NCBI GenBank assembly: GCA_030323885.1
Contig: CM059198.1
Location: 79,367,911-79,431,910 of the forward strand
DNA from: Branchipolynoe longqiensis
Taxonomy: Eukaryota; Annelida; Polychaeta; Phyllodocida; Polynoidae
Direction: 5' to 3'
Length of the DNA: 64,000 nucleotides
Part shown: piece after piece, positions 19,476-29,296 of the stretch
Numbering within the stretch: the stretch's first letter is position 1
Layout: each line of letters begins with the position of its first letter
The notes under the pieces: generated by a model
What the model saw: the letters and a program-made list of their open reading frames with translations, nothing else
Database searches by the model: none
What the model was told of the DNA's origin: nothing
Made by a program: the position numbers and the translations under genes

Positions 19476-19644
19476 GACACCGGGGAGGCGGGGGGAGGGT
19501 CTCTTCCTCTCCACACATCAAGCGCAATGCTTCGCATTACGACCAATGCTGGTTAGTCCGATGAAAACATTAAATTTTCAAAATCAAACTGATGATCTAG
19601 ATTTGATTCTACAGCCTTAACTTAGATACTGGTCATTTATTAAA

Positions 19645-20245
19645 CAGGTTGGAGAGCTTACATCGTTCGGGCTATGGTGGTTAAACTACCTCATTTAAGT
19701 ACCGGTTCAATTTCCAAGGTCGAATTTCATATAGGATTATGGTGCAGGTTCACAAATATGGTTGTGGAACACTGAGTTTTAGGAGGTTTTCATATTCGAA
19801 AACATCACTAGAAAGGAAAGAATTATATCTAATTTCCTGAATATTCAAAGGACATTTAGTTGGGACCGGATTGAGTAAATTAACAGTGAATATTAGGAAA
19901 TAATTCAGTAGTTATAACACATGTCTACCGGACAGAACTGTCCATGACAGTACTGTGTTGGTATAGCCATTAATCCCAAACAATAGAGGAACCTCCAGTC
20001 AACCATGGGGGTATATGCTGGTCTGTGGCCCACTCATATACTTCCACTTGCCACTGGGGGAGGTCCTGTGGGGACTGTTGTACATCATTTAGATATATTT
20101 TGTGCATACCAATATATATATATGCATAAGAAATAATTCACTGTGATTATGCATCTGCTGCATAATCACCACAAATATGGCTTATCTTGCTGGTACAACA
20201 TTAAGAAAAACCTACCTTAAATATTATTATATTTGATTTATTTTA
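19645..20245 (+). repeat. Fold-back element, left inverted arm
   Basis: Pairs with 22125-22722. It includes GGTTCAATTTCC (B-box-like) and a TGGTTAAACTACC stretch that could derive from a tRNA-like promoter. Small indels separate the arms (for example at 19935-19960). Confidence 0.8.
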
Positions 20246-20314
20246 TTGTTGGTTATCACTTTTTATTTCTATTCACAGGAGGTCAGTAAGCTATGCTCAT
20301 AAATAACACTGTAA

Positions 20315-20500
20315 TTATGCATCTGATGCATAATCCCCACAAATATGGCATTTCTTGCTGTTACAGCAACATTAACATTCAACTTACCCTGTATATTATT
20401 GCATTTATATTTGATTTATTTCATATACATTCATATACATTAATATACATTCATATACATTCATATACATACATATACGCATACAAACGTACATAAACAT
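20315..20500. repeat. Partial duplicate of the arm's inner end plus (CATATA)n microsatellite
   Basis: 20315-20425 repeats the arm's inner end in direct orientation with substitutions, then passes into CATATACATT repeats. A second microsatellite follows at 20700-20890. Confidence 0.7.
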
Positions 20501-20904
20501 ACACAAACACTTTTTATATCTACCTACTATGGACCAAATTATGTAACTACCATAGTCATTAGTCTGAATTGAATGAATGAATATACATATGCATACATAT
20601 ACATACATCCTGGTGCTGGGAAGCCGGTATTCCCGGCGCCAATAGGCTGCCATCTCCACTCCCACACCCCTGGAAACCCAAACCCCCTATGCCTATTATA
20701 AATGTTATACATATACATACATACATACATATACATACATATACATACATATACATTCATACACATATATACATATACATACATATACATACATTACATA
20801 TACATACATTACATATACATACATATACATACATATACATACATATATGTTAACATATATGTATGTACATATATGTATGTACATACTATGCCTTCGAGCA
20901 TATG

Positions 20905-21117
20905 AAAAAGCAGGTTGGGGGGGGGGGAGTTGGTCACTCGAGCAGTGGTAACCGGGGTAGGCCGAGGCAGCTGTATGTCAGGGACGGGAAGAAGCCTTGC
21001 TTCTCATTCAATAAGGATGAGGGCTGCAGCAGGGACGACCGCACCTGTAGTTACGGCCACTGGTGCTCCAGGTGCGGTAGTAAAGCGCACATAAGGAGCA
21101 AGTGCTCGAAGGACTAG
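20905..21117 (+). pseudogene. YR-II copy B, gag C-terminal zinc cluster
   Basis: Reads into the element directly from a TACATA microsatellite, so the N-terminus is lost. It has the family cluster CFSFNKDEGCSRDD, CSYGHWCSRCGSKAH and IRSKC, ending at the same residue as copy A (3840-4328). The conserved C/H spacing suggests RNA or cDNA binding in the element particle. It lies inside the fold-back element. Confidence 0.6.
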
Positions 21118-21135
21118 GGGTTTGTCGGTGGTCCG

Positions 21136-21912
21136 GTGCGGCGCGTCCTGAAATTGTGTTATGGGGATCGTCATACCATTGTTGGGTTAGATCCTAGTGT
21201 TCTGGCAGATTGTGCTGCCTCCCCGACGCCGGTTACCATTTCCGACAACCTGCCATTAATTTCTCCCGTGTGTGTGACCTCGGGCCCTGTGCTTGAACAT
21301 GTTCCCCCATATGAACCTGTTCCTCGTGATGTAGTTCACGACCATTTATGTAAATCTGTTGGCCCCCTCGATTTGGCTGCCCATTGTAATGTGAACATTG
21401 ACGCGCCCCCTATTGGCGGTATGCCGCACTGCCCTCTAATTGCCTGCAGTTGGCTAACATTGTCCTGGGTGGAGGGTAGTATCTACGTAACTGCTTTTGA
21501 TAAACTTGGCTCTTCTAGCGAATCCACTGTGTTAACTGTTTCCCTTGCCTGTAAGAATGCCACCTGTACATGTATGCATTACATAGGCCCCAGCAGGGCT
21601 CAATTTAAACCCTGTCGCGTCATATGCGAATGCTTCTTTCTGTCATTGATGACTGGGAGTTCATACTGCACGGCTCCCTCTTTGGGTTCAAAGTCATCAA
21701 CCCCAGTTGCACCGCCAGCTACTCGGCCCCCTCTTGGCCTACCCGGGATGGTGCCGACAAAATTGTTATCAATAGTAAGCTCAACTCTGAGCTCAGCTGT
21801 GGTTATATTAGTCGGGCCGACTCAGCCCCTATCTGCACCCACAATGTCTTTGCTGTCCCCATTTGGTTTAACCAAGCTTGGTTTAACGGGGTTGTATTGT
21901 ATCCATATATAA
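21136..21912 (+). pseudogene. YR-II copy B, N-terminal pol segment, frameshifted
   Basis: The first frame (to about 21640) corresponds to copy A 4383-4700: a CNVNIDAP block, VTAFDKLGSS, and CTCMHYIG followed by PCRVICECFF. After a frame change near 21640 the ORF reads DDWEFILHGSLFGFKVINPS and CTHNVFAVP, the start of the RT region seen in copy C at 53050-53260. It then ends near 21900 before any RT catalytic motif. I do not know the function of the N-terminal segment. Confidence 0.55.
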
Positions 21913-22124
21913 ACATATATTTGCTGAGTGGTTGGCATTTTTATTTGATTTATTTTACTTTTGTTTATTACTTTTTACTTCTATTCAAATATGTGGGATG
22001 TGGTGGAGGGAGGCTCGGAACTGGGAAGCTGAGAGGCTATACATATCGTTTTAAATCTATAAAGTGTTTATTAATATATGTATATGTGTGTATATGTATA
22101 TGTGTATATATGTATATATGCTGT

Positions 22125-22722
22125 CACAACAATAAAATAAATCAAATACAATAATATTTAAGGTAGGTTTTTCTTAATGTTGTACCAGCATCTTTGTGGT
22201 GATTATGCATCAGATGCATAATCACAGTGAATTATTTCTTATGCATATATATATATTGGTATGCAAAAAATATATCTAAATGATGTACAACAGTCCCCAC
22301 AGGACCTCCCCCAGTGGCAAGTGGAAGTATATGAGTGGGCCACAGACCAGCATATACCCCTATTGTTGGCTGGAGGTTCCTCTATTGTTTGGGATTAATG
22401 GCTATACCAACACAGTTATAAGATGGGCAGTTCTGGCCTGTAGCCATGTGTTGTAACTACTGAATTATTTCCTAATATTCACTGTTAATTTACTCAATCC
22501 GGTCCCAACTAAATGTCCAATGAATATCCAGGAAATTAGATATAATTTTTGGCTTTCTAGTGATGTATTCCAATATGTAAACTTCCCAAAACTCAGTGTG
22601 ATATAACCATACTTTTGAACTTCCTAACTAATCCTATATAAAATTCGACCTTGGAAATTGAACCGGGGGTCGAATGAAGTATTTAACCACCATAGCCCGA
22701 TCGAGGTAAGCTCTCCAACCTG
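22125..22722 (-). repeat. Fold-back element, right inverted arm
   Basis: Inverted copy of 19645-20245, ending CTCCAACCTG and followed by TTAAA. Confidence 0.8.
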
Positions 22723-22877
22723 TTAAACATGTGTTGCCACATAGAATGGAACACCAAGTCAATTTAATAGAAGCTGTTACTGCAGAAGACTCTGGTGTCA
22801 GCGTGTCGGAATGGTTGCCTAAATTAATTTGATATGTTTGCGCTGCAAATATCGCAAAAGTTAGCCGGCAGAAGTAG

Positions 22878-23992
22878 TTTGTCAATTAGATAGTGGTAAT
22901 CAATTAGATAGTGGTAAGGGAGCAGTGGTTTGTCAATCAGATGGTGGTAATCAATTAGATGGCGGTAAGGGAGCAGTGGTTTGTCAATTAGATAGTGGTA
23001 AGGGAGCAGTGGTTTGTCAATCAGATGGTGGTAATCAATTAGATGGTGGTAAGGGAGCAGTGGTTTGTCAATTAGATGGTGGTAATCAATTAGATATTGT
23101 TAAGGGAGCAGTGGTTTGTCAATCAGATGGTGGTAATCAATTAGATGGTGGTAAGGGAGCAGTGGTTTGTCAATTAGATAGTGGTAAGGGAGCAGTGGTT
23201 TGTCAATTAGATTGTGGTAATCAATTAGATGGTGGTAAGGGAGCAGTGGTTTGTCAATTAGATGGCGGTAATCAATTAGATGGAGGTAAGGGAGCAGTGG
23301 TTTGTCAATTAGATAGTGGTAAGGGAGCAGTGGTTTGTCAATTAGATGACGGTAATGGAGCAGTGGTTTGTCAATTAGATAGTGTTAAGGAAGCATTGGT
23401 TTGTCAATTAGATAGTGGTAATCACTTAGATAGTGGTAAGGGAGCAGTGCTTTGTCAATTAGATGGTGGTAATCAATTAGATGGTGGTAAGGGAGCAGTG
23501 TTTTGTCAATTAGATGGTGGTAATCAATTAGATGGTGGTAAGGGAGCAGTGTTTTGTCAATTAGATGGTGGTAATCAAATAGATGGTGGTAAGGGAGCAG
23601 TGTTTTGTCAATTAGATGGTGGTAATCAATTAGATGGCGGTAAGGGAGCAGTGGTTTGTCAATTAGATGGTGGTAATTAATTAGATGGCGGTAAGGGAGT
23701 AGTGGTTTGTCAATTAGATAGTGTTAAGGGAGCAGTGGTTTGTCAATTAGATGGTGGTAATCAATTAGGTAGTGGTAAGGGAGCAGTGGTTTGTCAATTA
23801 GATGGCAGTAATCAATTAGATAGTGGTAAGGGAGCAGTGGTTTATCAATTACATGACGGTAAGGGAGCAGTGGTTTGTCAATTAGATAGTGGTAAGGGGG
23901 CAGTGGTTTGTCAATTAGATGGTGGTAAGGGGGCAGTGGTTTGTTTATTAGATGGTGGTAAGGGAACAGTGGTTTGTTTATTAGATAGGGCG
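22878..23992 (+). repeat. Compound 18/33-bp minisatellite with a translatable frame
   Basis: Two unit types, about 18 bp (CAATTAGATGGTGGTAAT) and 33 bp (the same start followed by GGGAGCAGTGGTTTGT), alternate irregularly. Both are multiples of three, so one frame stays open for 251 codons (22925-23680) and, after one stop, 97 more (23702-23995). The repeat-encoded peptide is QLDGGN and QLDGGKGAVVC. No start context, domain or promoter supports a gene. Confidence 0.9.
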
Positions 23993-24017
23993 TGATGATA
24001 TCTAACTAGACTCAGAT

Positions 24018-24290
24018 TGACCGGACGCGGTGGCCAAATCGATTGAGCGCAGGCCTCCCATGCGGGAGATCAGCAGATCGAGTCTTAGTCGAGTCAAATT
24101 AATGACTTACAAAATCGATACTTGTCGCTTTCTAGCTTGGTGCTCGGTATTAATAGGATAGGGCAAGGACTGGTTAGCTTAGTGTCAGGATAATGTGACT
24201 GTGTGGGATATCAGGTCATGGCGCTGGCGGCCTGATTTCTCAGTGGGGCAGCACTATAAAAGTTGGCATGAGTGTACTCTACCGATGAGG
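24018..24290 (+). repeat. Common tRNA-derived SINE
   Basis: Starts CCGGACGCGGTGGCCAAATC; B-box region weakened (GATCGAGTCTTAGTCG). The body carries GGGCAAGGACTGGTTAGC and CAGTGGGGCAGCACTATAAA. Its 3' core is truncated near 24275. Confidence 0.8.
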
Positions 24291-24576
24291 CCACCGCGCC
24301 CTGTATGAAAGCACACACAAGTAATTATGGTGTGCACACTGAAATGTTGGAGATCACAGGCATCAACAGGGACTATCCCTTTTATATTGACTTAGTATTC
24401 TTTCCATTCAGCAATGAATGTTGACAGTTTAATATTGTACTGAATGCGTGATGTCGTTTTAACAAACCACTTGCCTCCATTTATTTTGGGTCTACCCACA
24501 CTTATTGATGCACTGAAGGACTATTAAGGCAATTGAACTAAATCTGACAGTGCTGCAAGACAGATGATCCTATCCT
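24291..24576. other. No gene seen
   Basis: Unique sequence between two SINEs. Confidence 0.4.
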
Positions 24577-24945
24577 AATCGGTAGAGTGCAGGCCTCGCG
24601 TGCGGAAGGTCGAGATTTCGGTTCCTGGTCGAATCAAACCAATAAGAACATTGATAGTTGTCACTTCCTACCCTGACACTCGGCATTAATAGGATAGGGC
24701 AAGGACTGGTTAGCTCAGTGTTAGGATAATGTGACTGTGTGGGACATCGGGTAATGATATTTGTCACTATGTAACCTGGTGCTCGGCATTAATAGAATAG
24801 GGCAAGGACTGGTTAGCTCAATATCCGTATAATGTGACTGAGTGGGATATCGGGTCATAGTGTCAGTGGTCATAGTAGGGCAGCACTATAAAGTCGCCAT
24901 GAGATGTTGCTAGGATGTAAAGCCCCATCAAACAAACTGCTGGAA
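24577..24945 (+). repeat. Common SINE with tandemly duplicated body
   Basis: Head truncated (starts in AATCGGTAGAGTGCAGGCC). The body segment from GCTCGGCATTAATAG through GGATAATGTGACTG occurs twice (about 24680-24745 and 24780-24845), followed by GATGTTGCTAGGATGTAAAG at 24902. Confidence 0.75.
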
Positions 24946-25018
24946 GTACATGGCCGGTCTATTCGTGCTAGTTATAACCGTGTGGTGATGCAGTGCTTTT
25001 CTGAACACACTCGTGGTG

Positions 25019-25604
25019 TAATGGTGCAGTCACACTACGACGCTTCTCCCAGCGACCCGTCAGCGTTGAAAATAAAATCTTGCGTGTCGAGAAACGTCCA
25101 AGTTTTCGGCGGTTTGGGGAAAAAGATCGGCGTCAGCGCGGCGCATTATGCGCGTGGGGCCAACGTGTGTCGACGCATTGGGGGGGAAAAAACTAAAGTT
25201 TGCGCAACGTCTTCATCTAACCTTAAATGTTGCTAGGGCGTAAAACAAAAACGCCCCAGTTTGCCGCAACGTGTGAGCAACGACCCTCCAATGCGCGCGC
25301 CGTCTTCCTAGCATTCCCATAACGTTATTCCGGCGCGTCCAACGCATCGCGACGTGCGCCTAACGTCCTTACCCATATATTTGCGCGCGCTGCCGGTCGT
25401 TGTTTTTTTGTTGACATGCTTAAAACCTTGGGCGACCGGCAACGCGCACCGACGTTGTCCGCCGACCATCAACGTCAAGGATAGTGTACCGACGCGCTCA
25501 TAACGCGCCACCAGCGCATCCAGACGTTTCACATAATATCGCCCAAAATCACTACACGTTGCAGTGTCGCCGGCGAGAAGCGTCGTAGTGTGACTGCACC
25601 ATTA
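25019..25604. mobile_element. CpG-rich non-autonomous TIR element (MITE), 586 bp
   Basis: Ends are inverted copies over about 28 bp: ATGGTGCAGTCACACTACGA at 25021 and its complement ending at 25602, each flanked by TA. The interior is unusually rich in ACGCG, CGCGC and CGACG words compared with the surrounding DNA and has no ORF of note. A SINE-like ATGTTGCTAGGGCGTAAAAC sits in the middle (25217-25236). Confidence 0.75.
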
Positions 25605-25774
25605 GATCAGGTTTTTTTTTGTTCTTTTGTGTGTGTTTTTTCAAAGGTAGAAGATGACAGATATGTGTGTCACGTTTACATGCTGCAGTCACATGACTAG
25701 CACGTGACCGGAGAACATGAAAAGCATGGATGAGGCTCAGATGTACCGACCCATCTGTTTGTTTTGCACTATAT
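25605..25774. other. No gene seen
   Basis: Short T-rich unique spacer. Confidence 0.4.
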
Positions 25775-25920
25775 TATAGCGGTAGCACCCATTGCGGGAG
25801 GTCGTGGGTTCAAACCCCAGCCGAGACAAACTATTGCCTTACACAATTTCTGCCTAATGAACATGTAAGTGGATATCGGGCCATCTGCTGGCGACCTGGT
25901 CTCCCAGTGGGTTCGATGCT
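25775..25920 (+). repeat. SINE fragment with tRNA-like head
   Basis: TATAGCGGTAGCACC and B box GTGGGTTCAAACCCC (about 25803-25817), then a shortened body ending GACCTGGTCTCCCAGTGGG. It abuts a minus-strand SINE. Confidence 0.6.
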
Positions 25921-26243
25921 TGTTGGAGCGTTACGTCCTGGCCACATATAAGGTCATATCAGGATCGGTACCGACTTGTGACAGTTTTCACTCATGGCGA
26001 CTTCAAAAAGTCCTGCCCCACTGGGAAATCTGGTTGCCAACACCATTATCCTGGATCCCCTTCAATCACATTATCCTGATACTGAGCCAACCAGTCCTTG
26101 CCCTATCCTAATAATGCGGAGCACCAGGCTAGGAAGTGACAAGTTTGAATTTTATAAGTCATTCGTTTGACTCGACTGGGAACCGAAGTTCCGATCTTCC
26201 GCACACGAGGCCTGCGCTCTACCGACTTGGCCCCGGCGCCCGG
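25921..26243 (-). repeat. Common SINE, near full length, minus strand
   Basis: The best reference copy. The head at 26243 (CACCGGGCGCCGGGGCCAAG) has an A-box-like TCGGTAGAGCGC. Body blocks and the complete 3' core CTGTCACAAGTCGGTACCGA follow, with CTGATATGACC and GGCCAGGACGTAAC at 25930-25975. Total about 320 bp. Confidence 0.85.
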
Positions 26244-26326
26244 TGACGCATGTTAGAAGTGACCTGTGGGAAATATTTATTTACCGTTTGAAAGGAAATG
26301 GAAATGTTCACCATTAGAGCTGCACA

Positions 26327-26670
26327 GAAGAACCTTCTCACACAACTCCCTCAGTTTGACGTGTGAAGACGTCTTAACACAGTGCGGTGGAAGAAGAACC
26401 TTCCCACACAACTCCCTCAGTTTGACTTGTGAAGACCTCTCAACACAGTGCGGTGGAAGCTGAACCTTCCCACACAGCTCCCTCAGTTTGATGTGTGAAG
26501 ACCTCTCAACACAATGCGGTGGAATCAGAACCTTCCCACACAACTTCCTCAGTTTGATGTGTGAAGACCTCTCAACACAGTGCGGTGGAAGAAGAACCTT
26601 CCCATACAACTCCCTCAGTTTGACGTGTGAAGACGTCTCAACACAGTGCCGTGGAAGCAGAACCTTCAGA
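26327..26670. repeat. 66-bp tandem repeat, about 5 units
   Basis: Unit starts GAACCTTCCCACACAACTCC. The length is a multiple of three, so both strands stay open (165 codons on minus); this is not evidence of a gene. Confidence 0.9.
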
Positions 26671-27320
26671 ACAGATAGAGGGACAGAGAGAGGGGGACAT
26701 ATGGAGACAGGGAGACAAGGAGACAGATAGACAAGGAGACTGGGAGAGATATAGACAGGGAAACAAAGAGACAAAGATACAGCGAGACAGAGAGACAGGG
26801 AGACATGGACAACCGGGGTGTATGTCTGTTTTTCTGTCTCTCTGTCTCCTTGTCTCCTTTATGGAAACAGGGAGACATGGAGACAGGGAGACTCAGACAG
26901 GCAGAAGCCTGAGAGAGAAAAAAGACAGACAGGCCTGGAGACAATGAGACAGTGATACAGAGAGACAAAGAGACAGTGAGCCAGAGAGACACCAATACTC
27001 AATCAGAGAGACAAAGAGACAGAGAGACAGAGCGAAACAGAGACAGAGAGACATAGACAGAGATACAGAGACCGAAAGACAGAGAGGCAGACATATATAA
27101 ACCGAGAAACTGAGAGACAGGGATACAGGGAGACAGGGTGACAAGAAGAGCGGGTGACAAGAACTCATGGAAACAGGCAGTCAGGGAGAAACAGAGACAG
27201 GCAGACCAGGATACAGGCATACGGAGACACGAGAAGGCAGGGAGACAGAGACAGCGAGGCAGATAGACAGAGAGGCATAGAGGAAGAGAAGTAGACAGGC
27301 AGATCTGAGAAAGGAAGGTC
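26671..27320. repeat. AGACAG simple repeat tract
   Basis: About 650 bases of GAGACAGGGAGACA-type repeats; the Ser/Leu-rich minus-strand frames are artefacts. Confidence 0.95.
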
Positions 27321-27328
27321 AATAGTAT

Positions 27329-27662
27329 TGTAGTGGCCCACGGCCCTCCGACTCACAGTCACACACGGAAGAACACCAAGATTCAATTCAGTGTACGCTT
27401 CACCGTTGGTTTATTGAACCCTCTGCTCTTCGCGGCGTCAGTAGTTGTCTGACCCGCCCCCTGACTCGTCAGATCCCACATCGACTATATAGGTGTGTGT
27501 GGGGGGGTGGGTCAGCCACACGCAGTAGAGGTCAGCCCAGTTGGGGTCTGACCGGTGGCTACCTGTGCCGCCACCTGGCGCAGTGCGTAGGTACTGCGCT
27601 GGTGCACGGCATAGTCTCCGCTGCTACCGCATGGTAGTAGAGCTCATGTTCAGACTACTACA
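27329..27662 (-). repeat. Gypsy-A 3' LTR (334 bp)
   Basis: On the minus strand it begins TGTAGTAGTC and ends CCACTACA. It has a TATA-like CACCTATATAGTCG (about 27482-27495) and AATAAA (about 27410-27415). A polypurine tract (TAGGGGGGGCAG) ends immediately upstream at 27663, marking this as the 3' LTR. Confidence 0.8.
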
Positions 27663-29296
27663 CTGCCCCCCCTAGAGTCTCACCGGTTGCAAAAACTGCA
27701 AACCGATGAGAATCTAGAAATGATAGAAGTCAACATGAGAACTAACTTGAAAGGGAGAGAAGCCTTACAAAGCTATGTATCCTTATGCGCAATTCCTAGA
27801 CCTGCCTGCAGCGAATAGCGAAATGTATCTAGCTAGCTGCAAGGCAAACATGTCATCAATCTAGGTGAAGAAAGAGTCTTTAAATGAGTCACACAGAAAC
27901 GACCTCTCCCAGCCTCTATGTAGTTGGTGTATAGAATGTTTTTTGCTGGGAGAGAGTTCATACCCCACAAGTGGAACCCCCTCGACAGAAGGAAGCAGGG
28001 AACTGCTCAGTCCCCCCCCCCCACCACCCCCCATCTCAGGAGAACCGTTAGTGGGGCGCTCTTCCTTCTGTGCGGAGCGGCTCCTCTTCGAGCTTCCTCA
28101 GTCCGTCCTTCTTGTGCCCGCATCGCCTGGCCAGTAGATCACAGACGGTATTACACCGCGGACATGTCAAGCAGTCACACCCAGGACCCGCCACGCTCGG
28201 TGACCCGCTCCGGTGCAGAGTGCATGAAAGTAGAAGGGCGGTGTTACTTATAACAATTAAGAAAGTCTCCGCAGATACAACGTTCGGTATGCAATACATT
28301 TCATAAGAAGCACTGGGCGCCAGCAAGAACCCAGCCTCCTACAAAGCAAATCACACCCATGTGCATCCTCAACTGATCAAACAGGAGCCGATGCACACGC
28401 CGTCTTTCATGTTCTGCCAGAAGCGCTTACTATAGTAGTAATTTTAAATTAAAGAATGCAGTTTAAAACAAGAGCCAGGGCGACACTGCATATGAAAATA
28501 TTGTAGTGTGAAATGTACAGTGTCAACCCATCAACTCCCACACCATTGACCACCACGTTCCACTGAGATAAATTTAGATGATAATGTTTCCTAATAGTGT
28601 GGAAAAAGGAAGTCAAAATGGGGTGAAAGTTGAGGAATATAAGAAAATAATTAATTTAATATGTATATAAGAAAAATTATTTCCGACTCCTACTGCAAAA
28701 AAACCCCGCAGAACACAAGAAGCTAGGTCCTCCAATCGGGAGAAACTAAGCTCTTCACCACAACATATCATATCAACAATCGCACTGCAAAGAAAAAGAA
28801 TCATATTTAGATTTAAAGCAGTACGACATGCTAATTACATCGTGGCTATCAATGTAAAAAAAAAACATATCAAATATATATATCATATTCACAAACATGC
28901 ATATATACAAGGCGGTATCCGCCCCCATCAGGGAGATGGAATATCAAAAATTCTTTATTTATTATCAATGTATATATATATATTAACAAAAAAAACTAAA
29001 TTAATAACCGTCACAGGGGTGCTGGTCTTTCAATTACCCCCGCGTGACACCCAAAATCCCTCGGACAGGGCATGCACTGACTACCTGCATGAGCAGTCAG
29101 TCACTGCTAGCCTTAACTGCCACCTGTCATCTGATTGTCACGTTCAATCCAGAATCGCTCGGACGAGAGAGAGCAACAGCTAACCGCTTTACCAGTCCAC
29201 TATCGCTCATCACCCCGTCACCTGTCATCTGAATTTTCCGACGAGACGTCCAAAATCCCTCGAACAGGAGGGAGCAACGCCTAACTGCGCTAGCAG
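27663..29296 (-). other. Gypsy-A long 3' untranslated region with about 100-bp imperfect repeats
   Basis: No convincing ORF. 29050-29330 holds three diverged units of about 100 bp, each with CACCTGTCATCTGA (29121, 29219 and, as CACTTGTCATCTGA, 29321). The last unit overlaps the end of the accessory ORF. An AT-rich part at 28600-29000 has no recognised content. Confidence 0.5.

Larger units (their letters stand above)
17140..19546 (-). mobile_element. YR-I copy 3: internally deleted element with split direct repeats
   Basis: Minus-strand element with a GC-rich interior. A 170-bp direct repeat lies at 19305-19475 (5' side) and 17415-17585 (3' side), with only a few differences. Each repeat has a TATAAGG box and, about 25-30 bp further, a TCAGTC initiator. 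Only the 3' copy continues into a segment with AATAAA (17167-17172). This A1...A2-B2 layout fits split-direct-repeat YR elements better than ordinary LTRs. RT, RNase H and recombinase are missing between the proline-rich segment and the 3' repeat. Confidence 0.7.
19645..22722. mobile_element. Fold-back element with about 600-bp inverted arms carrying YR-II copy B
   Basis: The left arm (19645-20245) and right arm (22125-22722) are inverted copies of each other over about 600 bp, both starting CAGGTTGGAGAGCTTAC from the outside. The 5-bp sequence TTAAA directly abuts both ends (19640-19644 and 22723-22727), a likely target duplication. The inner end of the arm (motif ATTATGCATCTGATGCATAA) is partly repeated at 20315-20425. 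The interior holds microsatellites and a YR-II gag/pol fragment. A third end of this family lies at 42627-42720. No transposase is encoded. Confidence 0.8.

Noticed and set aside
26277..27322. Open frames on both strands over the 66-bp and AGACAG arrays
   Set aside because: Repeat length divisible by three and low complexity explain them.
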